A stretch of 64,000 nt of DNA from Phyto melanocephala (lineage: Eukaryota > Arthropoda > Insecta > Diptera > Rhinophoridae), in contig OW799237.1 of the NCBI GenBank assembly GCA_941918925.1, forward strand, positions 9,839,201-9,903,200, given 5' to 3'. Position 1 is the stretch's first letter; every line of letters starts with the position of its first letter. Shown one piece after another: positions 46,356 through 56,559 of the stretch. The position numbers and the translations under genes were made by a program. The notes under the pieces are model-generated. The model had not been told where the DNA came from and made no database searches. It worked only from the letters and a program-made list of their open reading frames with translations.

Positions 46356-46646
46356 ATGTCGAATGAACTTCGGACCACCACTAGTAAGAGCATTATCTAT
46401 TTGAGTATTTACCACAGTCAGATCGAGATCTCTGAAGAGTACTTACTGATAACCAGTCAGGAACAGGAACAGGACATGTTGGCAATGGATGATGATAAAG
46501 GCTAGCTCTACATATCAACTAAAGCCGATTTAAACGATGTGGATGTAGACGACAGGACGACGGGAAATGGAAATTTGAAACAAGAGCGTATTGCGCTGGC
46601 TTTTTATGTTGAAGTTAAACAGATCAGAGATGTTGGAGAGATTTAA
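46356..46646 (+). pseudogene. Unrecognised 97-codon frame with one internal TAG
   Basis: From ATG at 46356: MSNELRTTTSKSIIYLSIYH, SQIEISEEYLLITSQEQEQD, MLAMDDDKG, then TAG, then LYISTKADLNDVDVDDRTTG, NGNLKQERIALAFYVEVKQI and RDVGEI before TAA at 46644. Composition is protein-like (acidic, few Phe/Lys runs) and unlike the AT-rich chance frames around it, so it looks like a once-coding sequence with one nonsense change. I do not recognise the family. It could be a transposon protein or a retrocopy. Confidence 0.35.
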
Positions 46647-46649
46647 CCT

Positions 46650-47633
46650 TTAACTATACTTATGCCATACCTATGCACTTAATATCTCCATACAAAATAC
46701 ACATAAATAAAATCATCCATTAACTTCTTCTTTATGTATTATTGTAGAAAATTATAATATTTAGTTTTATATACAACAACTGTTTCTCTTTCACAACAAT
46801 TAGTTAACAATCAAAGTTCTCAAAACCATTAATTAAAAAGTAGTTGCGAATATTTATTTCTTATAGCGTTAATCCAAAGACTGACTTGTACAGTTTATTA
46901 CATTCAAGTAACTACATGCAATACAAGTAATACCACTTACTTTGTGTATATTATTAAATGGTTCTATAAATTTTATATATAATTTCCATATGTTTAACAC
47001 CTACAGACGGTGTAATTAAAATAAAATCCAGATGTTAGAATTTAAAACAATAATTTTATTAAATAAAAATAAATAATACAAAATTTAAGAGTATAACTGT
47101 GTAACAGGTGTTACAATTTTCCAATTAATCTGTATGATCATTTATGGACATGCGAAAAAATGTATGAATATAAATTTAAATAATGTAAGCTTTTTTTGCA
47201 GAAATATAATGTAAATTAGATACACATTAAACTATTTTAGCGGCTTAACATAAAAAATAGTTCAACAGTTTCTAGAAATGTTAAATAACAGAACAGGATT
47301 GAACATTAATGGATGTTACTGCTTTTGCGGGCGCTTAGGTTTCCATATGGATATTGATGTGTCTTTTGAAATCTATATATAAATATGCTACAGCAAAACA
47401 GTTGAGATTTGCCAGAGTTGTATTTATACTTAAAGAGAATACAACTTATTATACTCAACTGGAAGTCTTTAGATGTAGAAGTCCAACTTCTTTTCTTCTA
47501 CTAAAGATTTTGAAAATTCCTATTGGCGTTTACTTGAGGATGATTAACCTGTGTTATATTCCCTCTAATATACATCATGGCTGTGCTAATAGATGGCCCG
47601 TGGGAACAGCAATTTCTTTGTTTATGTGTTTTA
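46650..47633. other. AT-rich non-coding stretch
   Basis: No gene recognised; the 110-codon frame at 47354-47686 (+) extends into a dispersed repeat and has no motif. Confidence 0.45.
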
Positions 47634-47879
47634 TTACGTACGGCCCACACCAGCCATCGTTTTGTTTGTTTTTTGTGCGCACATGAATTTGCCAGGTGTG
47701 GACCGCTGTTGTCGATTTTTTTGTTCTTGTTCAAACAGCGTTGTCAGAACATTTGTTCGAACAGCGATGTCTGATTTTAAAAGACATTTATACGTTTTCT
47801 CCATATCAAAGAGCATGAACCATTTTTTTTAAAGTTGCTCTGCCGACGTTTTGTTCTATTCTGAACAAATCGATGGCTC
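47634..47879 (-). repeat. Dispersed 'GCCATCGATTTGTTC' repeat, copy B (minus strand)
   Basis: Its reverse complement runs from 'gagccatcgatttgttcaga' to 'gatggctggtgtgggccgta', collinear with copy A at 40794-41232. It lacks the 129-bp MITE and so shows the empty insertion site. Several overlapping frames on both strands arise from its GAACAA-rich palindromic content and are not genes. Confidence 0.65.
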
Positions 47880-48435
47880 TTCGGGACGCAAAGTTAAGAA
47901 AGTATATGCTCCTAGTGACGAGAGTAGCAAATCGCGCTAAGCGAGTGTCTCAGTAACAATGTACTTTTTCACTCTAAAAAAGTGATTTTTGACTCAGTTG
48001 TGATTTTTTATTGGATTTTTAAGAAGAAGACATATTCCCAGTAAGTACGAAATAAAATATCTATCAAATAGCCCCACGACCCTGATGACAAGCCACTACT
48101 CCCTTCATAAACATTTCCATTACTTTTTTCACAGAGATGTGGGTATATCTCTCCGACAACGCATTGGATCTAATAAAATCTCGCTTAGGTCGAGAAACCA
48201 GTGCCTTCAATGTTATTGCTTAGGGGTTTCCAACTCTAATTCCTTATGTACACCATTTTCGGCATAGTACCCACATTGAAGTTCTCTTATTTAATAAGCA
48301 TAATCGCAGGACATTGAGCAAGTTAGTATTCCGAAAACTAATCCTCTACTTTGCAAGCTCTATAGGTCGTTTCATCCAAAAGTTTTATAGGAGCTAGACG
48401 AGTTCTCATCTTCGTGTGACCTTTTATTACACTAA
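47880..48435. other. Non-coding stretch
   Basis: Nothing recognised; less AT-rich from about 48060 to 48420, but without a motif-bearing frame. Confidence 0.4.
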
Positions 48436-48833
48436 GGCCCTTTTCGCATTAGGCAACTATAATTGCGCAAGTCTTGTGTTTGTGGATGTGAGAGGAAAGG
48501 TCGGTATGAAGGGGAAAGAATTGCCGAGATTTGAGTACAGACTTGCTTGTACTTGGCAATTCTGCTTCTGCTTTCATTCTTGTCTTGGAATATTTATTTG
48601 TTTTTGACATTGTCTTTTATTTCTTCTTCGGTGTGTTGTGTAATTTTGTGTGTGTGAAAATTTTATTTGTTTATAAGTGAATCAAATATTTAAAAATGAT
48701 AAATTCAAGCATAAGCAAATTAAACTTGCTCAACCAAGTTGCTCAATGTGAACATAAAAGCAAGTTCAAAAGAAAATAAATAAAAATTAAAATTATACTT
48801 GCGCAATTAAAGTTGCCTAATGCGAAAGGGGCC
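48436..48833 (-). mobile_element. Harbinger-like MITE, copy 2 (398 bp), TAA duplication
   Basis: Ends GGCCCTTTTCGCATTAGGCA (48436) and TGCCTAATGCGAAAGGGGCC (to 48833), flanked by TAA at 48433-48435 and 48834-48836. The body is the reverse complement of the copy at 40266-40683, with small differences. The 3-bp TAA duplication with GGCCC ends suggests PIF/Harbinger. The frame 48416-48607 (+) lies in it and is not a gene. Confidence 0.85.
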
Positions 48834-48879
48834 TAATTAATTTTCCAAGTGTTGACCTACTCAGTTTTAGAATCTTCTT

Positions 48880-50720
48880 CGATTTATGAAGTTATAGGTC
48901 ATCTCATAGTATGTTCGCCATCTGCCCAACAGCTGAATTTTGTCACTTTCAAACGTGACGTTGCTCAATCGCCAAACTTAAAGTCAATTTTCAAACTCTA
49001 AAGGAGCTTAGCATTTCCAAGGTAATGGTATTTAAAAGTGATTCCATTTTAGATAATTTGTAAGTTTTTTCTGATTATGTCGTTATGGCCTGGTATCTAT
49101 ATTATTTTAAGAAGTTCACAATTCGTCAGCGAGTTTATCTCTCTCCTTCATTTTAGGATTGAATTTATATTAAATTCCGAGATGAAAGTTTTTCGTTCAT
49201 TAGAGTCTTAATAACCGATTGGCTATCCGTGAAGATACGAATTGGAGCTTCTTAATTAGTCTCTCTTATACATTATAACATGGAAGAGCATGAGACAATA
49301 TCTTACCTATTTAGTCGGTATTTAGAAATGAGTAATATTAGGGAGTGTATAGAGGAGTATTATTCTTGCCTTGCAAAACTATCAAGGATGACTCCTAGGT
49401 CTATCTCTATTTTTATAACAAAAATTTAATTATCTAGATGTGGCAACGCCAGGTGTAAATTAACTAACATTCTGTTTGATTCCTTGTGTAAACATGTTGA
49501 AATTAAGCTGTGTGTGAAGCCGAACATCATTAATTGTTGTTTGTGCCGTTTATTTAGTTCCACTGTAAATATGTGGCTACAAAAATCAATCTCACAGAAG
49601 AACTGACAATAATAATCAAGAGTGAGTGAAACAATTTGTTCGCTAAAAGCGAAGGAAACAAGTTTTATCTACATTTAATGGACATAAATTATAATTACGG
49701 ATAATAAATTTTAATTATGAAAATCTCTTGCAATTGGCTTAATTTAAATATTAATTAAAATTGAATAAATTAACTTAAAGTTGAAAGCAATTTTTTCTCT
49801 TCATTATAAATCATTAAATAACTAATGCAAAATGTCTATTTATTTAAATTTAATTGCAAAAGCTGATTTAAGAAAAAAATGAAACAGAAACTTAGTTAAA
49901 CTGGACAGTAGAAATCTGGGCAGCAGAGTTTATGACTTTCAGACAGATGATGGTGGCGTTATCGTGACAAAAAAAAAAGAAGAAATTTTAAAAAGAAATA
50001 TAAAATATCGTATAAAAATAAATTATTTAAAAAAACTTTTTGAAATGATAAGAAGTCTTGAGTGTTGAAAAAAAATAACCACAAACAAAAAGCATGTTAT
50101 AATTACACATTTAATTGAATTGAGAATATTTGAGAAACAAAGTATCAGGCGTTTTCAACGTTAAAAAAAAGCTTCAATTGATAAAGTATACGATGAAAAT
50201 TTGTATAAAAAAAAATAAAAGATATTGTTAAGCTGACAGATATATCAATTAAAGTTGTCGAAATTCGTTCATAATTTATTGAATTTTTAGTTTTGAAGGC
50301 TACCAAGGTTCTCTAAAGTGTAGAACGTGATATTTGATTCCGTAGTCTCCTTAAGCTAATACTGTGGAGAGCTTAGCAATATCCAGATATATTGATCCTT
50401 TTTGTATTACTTGCCATTAGATAAAGTTCATTGTGAACGAAGCATCATAGTGTTCAGTGCTTTTAGGAATTACTTCGTAATGCACCCGTCATTCCAATGC
50501 ATGCTGATCTTTTAATTCTGTACAACTGCCCTACTGAATACACGATTCTTATTACAGTCCTTAGAACTAGAGATCCATAAGTAAGAATTGGTCATACTAC
50601 AGGTGTTATGGTTCTATTTTCAAATGTGAGAAAATGTTGAATCCCTTGCGGGACTATTATTGAACGACTAAATAAGTTTAAAATTTAGTATCAAAATTAA
50701 TTAGCGAATAGAAGGGATTA
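48880..50720 (-). pseudogene. I/Jockey-type LINE relic: RT C-terminal part and RNase H
   Basis: On the minus strand: PILTYGSLVLRTVIRIVY (about 50600-50545, preceded by V and a stop where the family has V-R), then YRIKRSACIGMTGALRS (about 50520-50470), which is the V-R-P-x-L-x-Y-G ... L-x-x-V-Q-R-L-A-C-x-x-I-T-G-A section after the RT palm. From about 49415 LGVILDS can be read. APIRIFTDSQSVIKTLMNEK (about 49245-49185) carries the RNase H D-S-Q motif, and IPGHNDI (about 49115-49095) is the W-V-P-G-H motif. Between RT and RNase H there are about 900 bp of AT-rich non-coding sequence (49440-50300), probably an insertion. Heavily mutated. Confidence 0.65.
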
Positions 50721-50924
50721 CTGCATTCACTTTTATTTTTTTCTGAAGCCACACAGAAGTTGTAAAATTCCCCTCAAACCAACTGGTGCACTGTTCAGTT
50801 GTGGAGCAGCTTTGACCTCTCTATATGTCTTAAACACATCGGCAGCATTAGCTGAGGACTAAGCATCCCAACTACTCAGTAAATAATAGATTTCTTTTTA
50901 ACTTAGAATATATGGTTATTATAT

Positions 50925-51110
50925 CGCTCTCCTGGGTGCCACGGTGTACTAGTAAGTAGTGTACTAGTCTGTCAGTTTGGTGGTTGCGGGTTCGATTCCC
51001 GCCAGAGACTTTGGTCTATTTCACTACAACGGGCAAATGGTCTTCGTTACTCAGCTCGGTTATTTAAATTAGAATAAGATTTGTAATTGTATTGTTAAAA
51101 AAATAAATAA
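50925..51110 (+). mobile_element. tRNA-derived SINE
   Basis: 'ggtgccacggtgtactagta' is followed by 'gcgggttcgattcccgc' (50985-51002), a perfect T arm (GCGGG/CCCGC stem, TTCGATT loop) containing the Pol III B box GGTTCGATTCC. A TAGTAAGTAGTG stretch about 35 bp upstream can serve as A box. An unrelated body of about 70 bp follows, and the end is TTGTTAAAAAAATAAATAAA. Head, body and A-rich tail in this order fit a tRNA SINE. A real tRNA is excluded because no anticodon or D arm folds. Confidence 0.65.
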
Positions 51111-52458
51111 ATAGTTCACTCTCCTTATTCTGCAAGTCGCTCGTTCCATATAAAGTTTTAAAGCCTTCGAACTAATTTCCAAGGCAAGTTGAGTTGGACA
51201 CTATTGGTTGGAAATTTATCATTTCAATTGATCTGTAAATAATGGGAACTTTTTTATTTTGAAGAGTTAATTGTATTGACTTTTATTCAGGGTTTCCTTG
51301 TTTTCCAAATTGCTTACTGTCCCAAGAAGTTTTTAAAGTTGGAATATAATTGTGAAGCCTTACAGGATTATAACTAATTGATAATATTAGTTGGAATTCC
51401 ATTTTCTTATTTGAGTGACTTTGAATCCCAAAAAAAAGGTCATTGATTACTAATTAGTTTCCCAATCAACTGCCCATTGGACTAACAATGAAACATAATT
51501 AAGAGCGGCAAGCGGTGTATAAGCTTTAACGCTGAATTGACAAACCTTAACTAAACATTAACCTTGTTTAATGAACAGTTAAGTTGTTTTATGCTATTTT
51601 ATTAAACTCACTAAATTAAAATCAAAATACATATAAAATTGCTTGATGAAGCTAAAAATAGCATTACTTTTTAACAATAATAATTAAAAAAAAAACAACA
51701 AAAACATTTGTACTGCAGCCAACTTCAATTACTAACGCCTTGTCGAAATTGGATTTCATAATGGCAAAGCTTTGCCGCCACTGTATTTCGGTTTGTGTAA
51801 TTGTATGGACATGAGAATTTTTTGGTCAGCTAAAAAACGAAATTTGGCTGTAAGTCAGCTATTTAATCGTAACATGAGTAATTGTCAAGATAAGAAGAGA
51901 GATAATACGGTGCAAATGGTAAGAGATAAGTCAGTTGAATTAGAGAGAGCGGTTTCAATAGAGGCATGAGAGACACAAGTCGCATTTATTTTCGATAAAA
52001 AAAATTATTGTATTAGATGGTATGGGATGGAGATGAGAATGTTCTTTACACTAAAAGCTAAGTAAAATCGGACATTCAAATACAATTTCGATCCGTATTT
52101 TCCCCCCCCCCCCTGATTTTTGTAATCATGGTAAGGCGGTTTATGCTTAAAATAATAAATTTTCCTAAGAAAATCAAAAAATGTGTTTAAATTTATTTAA
52201 AACTATTGCAAATTACAATCTGAACAAAATTATAATTTCATTAAAGTCAACATGCGAAATGGTTTGTTTCCTAGAAAGTGAATCTGACTAGTAACCAATA
52301 CGTCGTATTCTACTATAAATAACAATAAAATTTTGTCTTTTTTTCATAATTCTCATTAATTATATACATGGCTACTAAATATAAAATAATACAACAGCAA
52401 CAAAAACATAAGCAAACAACAACAAATGTTGTCTGTTTGGTAAAATGTAATTAAAACA
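51111..52458. other. Mostly AT-rich stretch with one dispersed repeat core
   Basis: 51710-51775 on the minus strand contains 'attgaagttggctgcagtac' (family of 13638, 19866 and 43665). A run of ten C lies at 52102-52112. The frame 51772-51969 (+) has no motif. No gene recognised. Confidence 0.45.
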
Positions 52459-53715
52459 TTTGGTTGATTCACAAGGTGTCTTATCATGTCATATTGTTCT
52501 AAAATTTTACAATGGTTTAAATATTTTGTTGTTGCTTTTCAAACAAAAAGCGTCTTATAATAATAGAACTTTGTACGCTATGTTTATTGTGCTGTCGTAT
52601 TTAATAAGCAGAGACCTGTGCTCAACGGCTAAGCAAAGCCGCAATAGTTTTTGTAAGCCGTCGCCGTTCATTATATAATTTTATCGGACCGACATCCAAA
52701 TTTAAGCGCAGTTGCTAATTTTTGATAACAAATCATTGGTGGCGTCAAATAAGATCGGCTAAGGACTCTGCTGGTTTTGTTTATCAAACAAAATTTAATT
52801 TATTTGTGATTTATTTACTTGGCACTACAACATCTAAAACGTACTCTTAGCAAAAATTGGCTATTATTTTGTCTTTTATACCCTTCACCTGTGGTGCACA
52901 AGGGTATATATAGGTTTGTCATTCCGTGTGAAATTTCTACAATTTTCATTTCCGACCCCATAAAGTATATATTTTCTGAAAGCTTATGAATAGAGGAGTC
53001 GATTAAGCCCTGACCGTCCGTCCGTCTGTCCGTCTGCCCGTGTGTTGGTTGAAATCAACTTTTAGAAGCCACTACATGTTCCTCAAATCTCTATATGGTA
53101 TCAATCTCTTGGAAATATCCAGGAATGAATCGCTATTGAAATTCAGCACAAGCGCCCCATAACTTTCTGAGATATGAGCAAAAAACCACGACCACCTCGT
53201 TTTTTTTCACAATTACAACAACAACTTACAGCATACTGGTTAAAGTAAACGTGGCATCGAATTCCAGCTGAGCCAAAAAAATTTTATTTTATTTTATTTA
53301 ATATATTCTTTATATTTTATTATTTTTTTTATATATTTTTTAAAATTTTTTTTGTTTTTTTTGTAATTTTTTTTATTATTTTTTTTATTTTTAATATATT
53401 TTTTTTTTGTATGTTTTTTACATGTATGTATTTGATATGAGATGAATGGTGATACAAACAATTGTTATTGTATGACTACACGTTGTGAAGGGTATATAAG
53501 ATTCGACACGGCCGAATATAGCATTGTTACTTGTTTCACTTGTTTTTGGCATTTTGAAAGAAAATATTTATGTTTACAATTGTTTTACATCAGCTGATTT
53601 ATGTAAATTCCAAATAGCACACTTAATTTTGAGTGGTTGCTCACAATAGTTTTAATTTTTAATGCTATTATTATAGAACATATGATTTTATGACACTACT
53701 GTGAATCCCCTAATT
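52459..53715. mobile_element. Probable TIR MITE ('TTGGTGAATTCACAAGGTGT' family) split by later insertions
   Basis: The left end 'tttggttgattcacaaggtg' (52459) plus TCTTATCATG and the right end 'tatgacactactgtgaatcc' (to 53709) are the expected ends of this MITE family (compare 42144-42312), but about 1.25 kb apart. The INE-1-like element 52877-53537 accounts for most of the excess. 52520-52870 remains unexplained. Confidence 0.45.
52877..53537 (+). mobile_element. INE-1-like element, longest copy
   Basis: TATACCCTTCACCTGTGGTG at the start, the core 'tttccgaccccataaagtat', a CCGTCCGTCCGTCTGTCCGT run, 'gttggttgaaatcaactttt', and an A/T-only low-complexity tract (53278-53415). The end is 'gtgaagggtatataagattc', a hairpin ATTCG-ACACGGC-CGAAT, and TTACTTGTTT. 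It differs from 28503-29100 by an extra 70-80 bp with 'ggcatcgaattccagctgag' near 53250. Non-coding. INE-1/Helentron-related assignment by resemblance. Confidence 0.75.
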
Positions 53716-55007
53716 GCTTGTAGAATCATGTTGTGGTAGACTAGACTCAACTCTCCACTTTTGGCAGATCGTCTTTATATGTGTACAGCAGTACACTGGT
53801 TCGAACACAGAAGTAGGAGGTGGCATTTCTTTTTTTTTTTTTTTAATATAAACACATACGTACAGACATGCATATGCATGCATATAGAAAAAAAACTGCA
53901 TGCGTATAAATAAAATTCTTAATAAAATTGTATAATAAAATAAATAAATTAGAAACAAACAAACAAACAAAAAAACAAACTCACACAACATATGACTACA
54001 AAATAATCACTTGTAAAAACAAATGTGTTTAGTACATGTATGCAACAACAGCAACAAGCAAAAGTATTGCAAAAAATTAAGATATTTCCAAGCTTTAGAG
54101 CGGTAGACAGCGTTACAAAAAATACTTGTATCCCACGAAAAAAAAAATTTTTGAAGAAGAAGGAAGAAGAAGTGTTTAATGTTTGTCAAAAATTTTAGAA
54201 AATAATTTAATGTGATTTGATGGTGTTTTTAGCAAATTTTCTTGGTTGACAAATCACACAGTCACACTAGTCTTTGCAAGTGACAGTTTGGTTAGAATTT
54301 GGGTCTAATCTAAAACACATGTCAGAGATTTTTACGAAAAAAATTATAAAGTTTAAAATAATTTATTTTTTTTTATTAAAGGAATTAATATTTTTTTTGT
54401 GTTTCGCGAAAATTAGGTTAGATTAAATCTATGAAGACATATGAATTTAGTAGCGATATTTTTATCGCTAATGATATAGTTTCCTACACTTTAAATATAA
54501 AATAGTCATAAGCCCAGATTTAAGTAAACCGAATGGCTTGGAATGATTTTTTGAGTTGAATTAGCATTAACCGTCCATCTGTCTGTCCATGTAAAGTTAA
54601 TAACCAAACCAGAGGGCGCAAAATACCTCAATTGATTGCCATCAAAATTTTTATTAGCAACTGTAATCCCTGTATAGCAAGCAGCTATACTTATAATATG
54701 ATTGTAAAAATGCTGTGTCTGTCCTTTAAATGTCTATTGAAAATTTGGCTGGTTGTGTATATCAACCCTGTTTATACGAACATACGTCTTAATTGCAATT
54801 ATAGTTATTGCAATAAATTTTTGTTTAAGTATAAACGGTGGGTTAGATTTTGTTTCAAAACTTACAGGCTCATGAAAAGAAGTTTTTGTAAATTGTATAA
54901 CGTTTTCACTTTCTTGTTTGTTAAAATAAAAAAATAAAAAAAAATTATACGAAGTATTGCACAAAAAACTAATAAAATACAATCGATATGTAAATATTAC
55001 GCAATAA
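53716..55007. other. AT-rich non-coding stretch
   Basis: Contains an AAAC-type run at 53953-53977. The 101-codon frame at 54632-54937 (+) is Cys/Lys/Phe-rich without a motif. No gene recognised. Confidence 0.45.
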
Positions 55008-55095
55008 ATTTTATTTATTTATTTCGTATTTATGATACATGTAGCCATATGGCCAATAAAAATTATATTACAAGATTATTACTAAACTATGTTTA
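55008..55095 (-). mobile_element. Possible LINE 3' tail fragment (minus strand)
   Basis: On the minus strand 'ggccatatggctacatgtat' plus CATAAATACG leads into AAATAAATAAATAAAA, the style of 3' tail carried by the LINE at 32948. No coding part is attached. Confidence 0.3.
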
Positions 55096-55229
55096 AAATT
55101 AAAGCATAAAATACTTTTTGTATAAAATTTTTTTTTTCATTCGGCAACACTAAAAGTAAAAAAATTAAATGTATAAATTTTTTAACAATAGCAGACGTAT
55201 AAATATATAGTAATAGTCAACGATCTTAA

Positions 55230-55450
55230 AGACAAAATATCAGTATTAAGAATTTTTTTCTGTCTGCCTGTCTTTCTGTGTGTCTTCCTAAGCTCATTTG
55301 GCTCAAATATTGCTAAATGGATTTTAATAAAATTTGGAAAGGATATACCTTAATACCCGGGCTTAATTATAGAATATTTTTTATTTCGACACAATATCTT
55401 ATTTCTAACCGAAAATATAAAAATAGCAAGTTTAATTGGACAAGAAGGTT
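55230..55450 (+). repeat. Dispersed TCTGTCTG-type repeat, copy 3
   Basis: Same block order as 8565-8835: a TCTGTCTGCC run, 'ggattttaataaaatttgga', 'taatacccgggcttaatt', 'cgacacaatatcttatttct'. The frame 55317-55529 (+) starts in it and has no motif. Confidence 0.5.
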
Positions 55451-55579
55451 GATAAGAAATAAATGCATAAACGGACAAGACAGAAGGAGGAACTTAAAAG
55501 GAACAGCATTAGCAGCAATAAACTATTAACTAACACTAACAAATATATAAGAATTTATCTGTAAATTATCACAATATAA

Positions 55580-55905
55580 AACTATTTTTGGATCCAGTAA
55601 TGCGAACCGGGTTCAGCTATTTTTATTCAATAAATGGATTAAGGAACCTAACAAGGTGGATGCAGGGAACTGCCTTAGTGACAGGTACTGAAAAAAGGTC
55701 AACTTTAAAAAGATTAACTGGTTTAATAACAGGTCACATAGAGTTTAAAACTCACCTAGTTTATATGGAACTATAGGTTATAACAACTTGCAGATCTAGT
55801 GATAAAGAAGACAAAATATTGGAACATTAATCTTTGGAAAGGTACTGAGTTTAAGCGTATTAGTCGCGCGAACTTTAAAATGGACACAATGCCGAATTTG
55901 GATAT
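55580..55905 (+). pseudogene. LINE C-terminal relic (I/Jockey type)
   Basis: From 55588 the frame reads RNLTRWMQGTALVTGTEKRS and TLKRLTGLITGHIEFKTHLV before a stop. L-x-x-L-T-G-L-L-T-G-H-x-x-x-x-x-H-L is the conserved block after RNase H in I-type LINEs. In a shifted frame CRSSDKEDKILEH follows (about 55792-55830), the C-R-x-C-x-E-E-x-E-T-x-E-H zinc-knuckle-like motif, with the second cysteine changed. Further matches fade out by about 55900. A decayed 3' fragment. Confidence 0.6.
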
Positions 55906-55909
55906 AAAT

Positions 55910-56555
55910 TGAAAATCTTAAAAGATGCGTCTTGAAGGTTCTTGACCAAGTCGAAATATTAGCTGAATTTTGAACTATGGCTCTAGTAAGTGAGTGTTCA
56001 TTCCTTTAGAGCGCATTACATGTCAATTAGGCATAAGGGTATACCTGCCAAAGGTTTGGGCTTTTGATGATGGTTTTTTCAATCTTACCTAACCTTAGAA
56101 TTGGAGGCATTACTTAATGAAAATTATTTTCAAACTCAATAAGAGCTTTCAAATTCATTGGGTGCTATTCAAGCAGCAATTTAAAAAAGTTTGTCAGCAG
56201 GAAAAATGGGTACCAATTTTATAATTTTAATGCTTGATCGTTGTCAAATAAAAATCAGTTTTGAGCGGAATCATTACACGCAATTGAAAATGAATCAGTA
56301 ACAATAATACTATGTTCACACACGCGCCTTAATTGTCAATTTATAATATTATCGCAATTAAAGGCCTTATTGAGCTCAATTTACCATACTAAAAATTATT
56401 TTTAAATTGTGCAATTTATACTTAATTGTTTCACTTATAGTCCAAAACTCGAAATACAACTCTTGAGAAGTATGTTCAGTGAGAAAAAACTTCTGTAGGT
56501 GGCATTTCTAATGTCAGACAAATAAAAATTAAGAAAATGGAAAATGTGATGCCCG
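55910..56555. other. Non-coding stretch
   Basis: Nothing recognised. Confidence 0.4.
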
Positions 56556-56559
56556 GCTA

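Noticed and set aside
47354..47832. Overlapping frames of 60-110 codons on both strands
   Set aside because: They arise from the palindromic, GAACAA-rich dispersed repeat at 47634-47879 and disagree with each other.
40266..48833. Large inverted segmental duplication
   Set aside because: The DNA between the two shared repeat families is not similar on the two sides, and the right MITE has its own TAA duplication.
50940..51015. tRNA gene
   Set aside because: Only the T arm and B box are tRNA-like; no acceptor, D or anticodon arms fold, and a SINE body with A-rich tail follows.
54632..54937. 101-codon frame, Cys-rich
   Set aside because: No motif; composition is that of AT-rich chance frames and the cysteines do not follow a known pattern.
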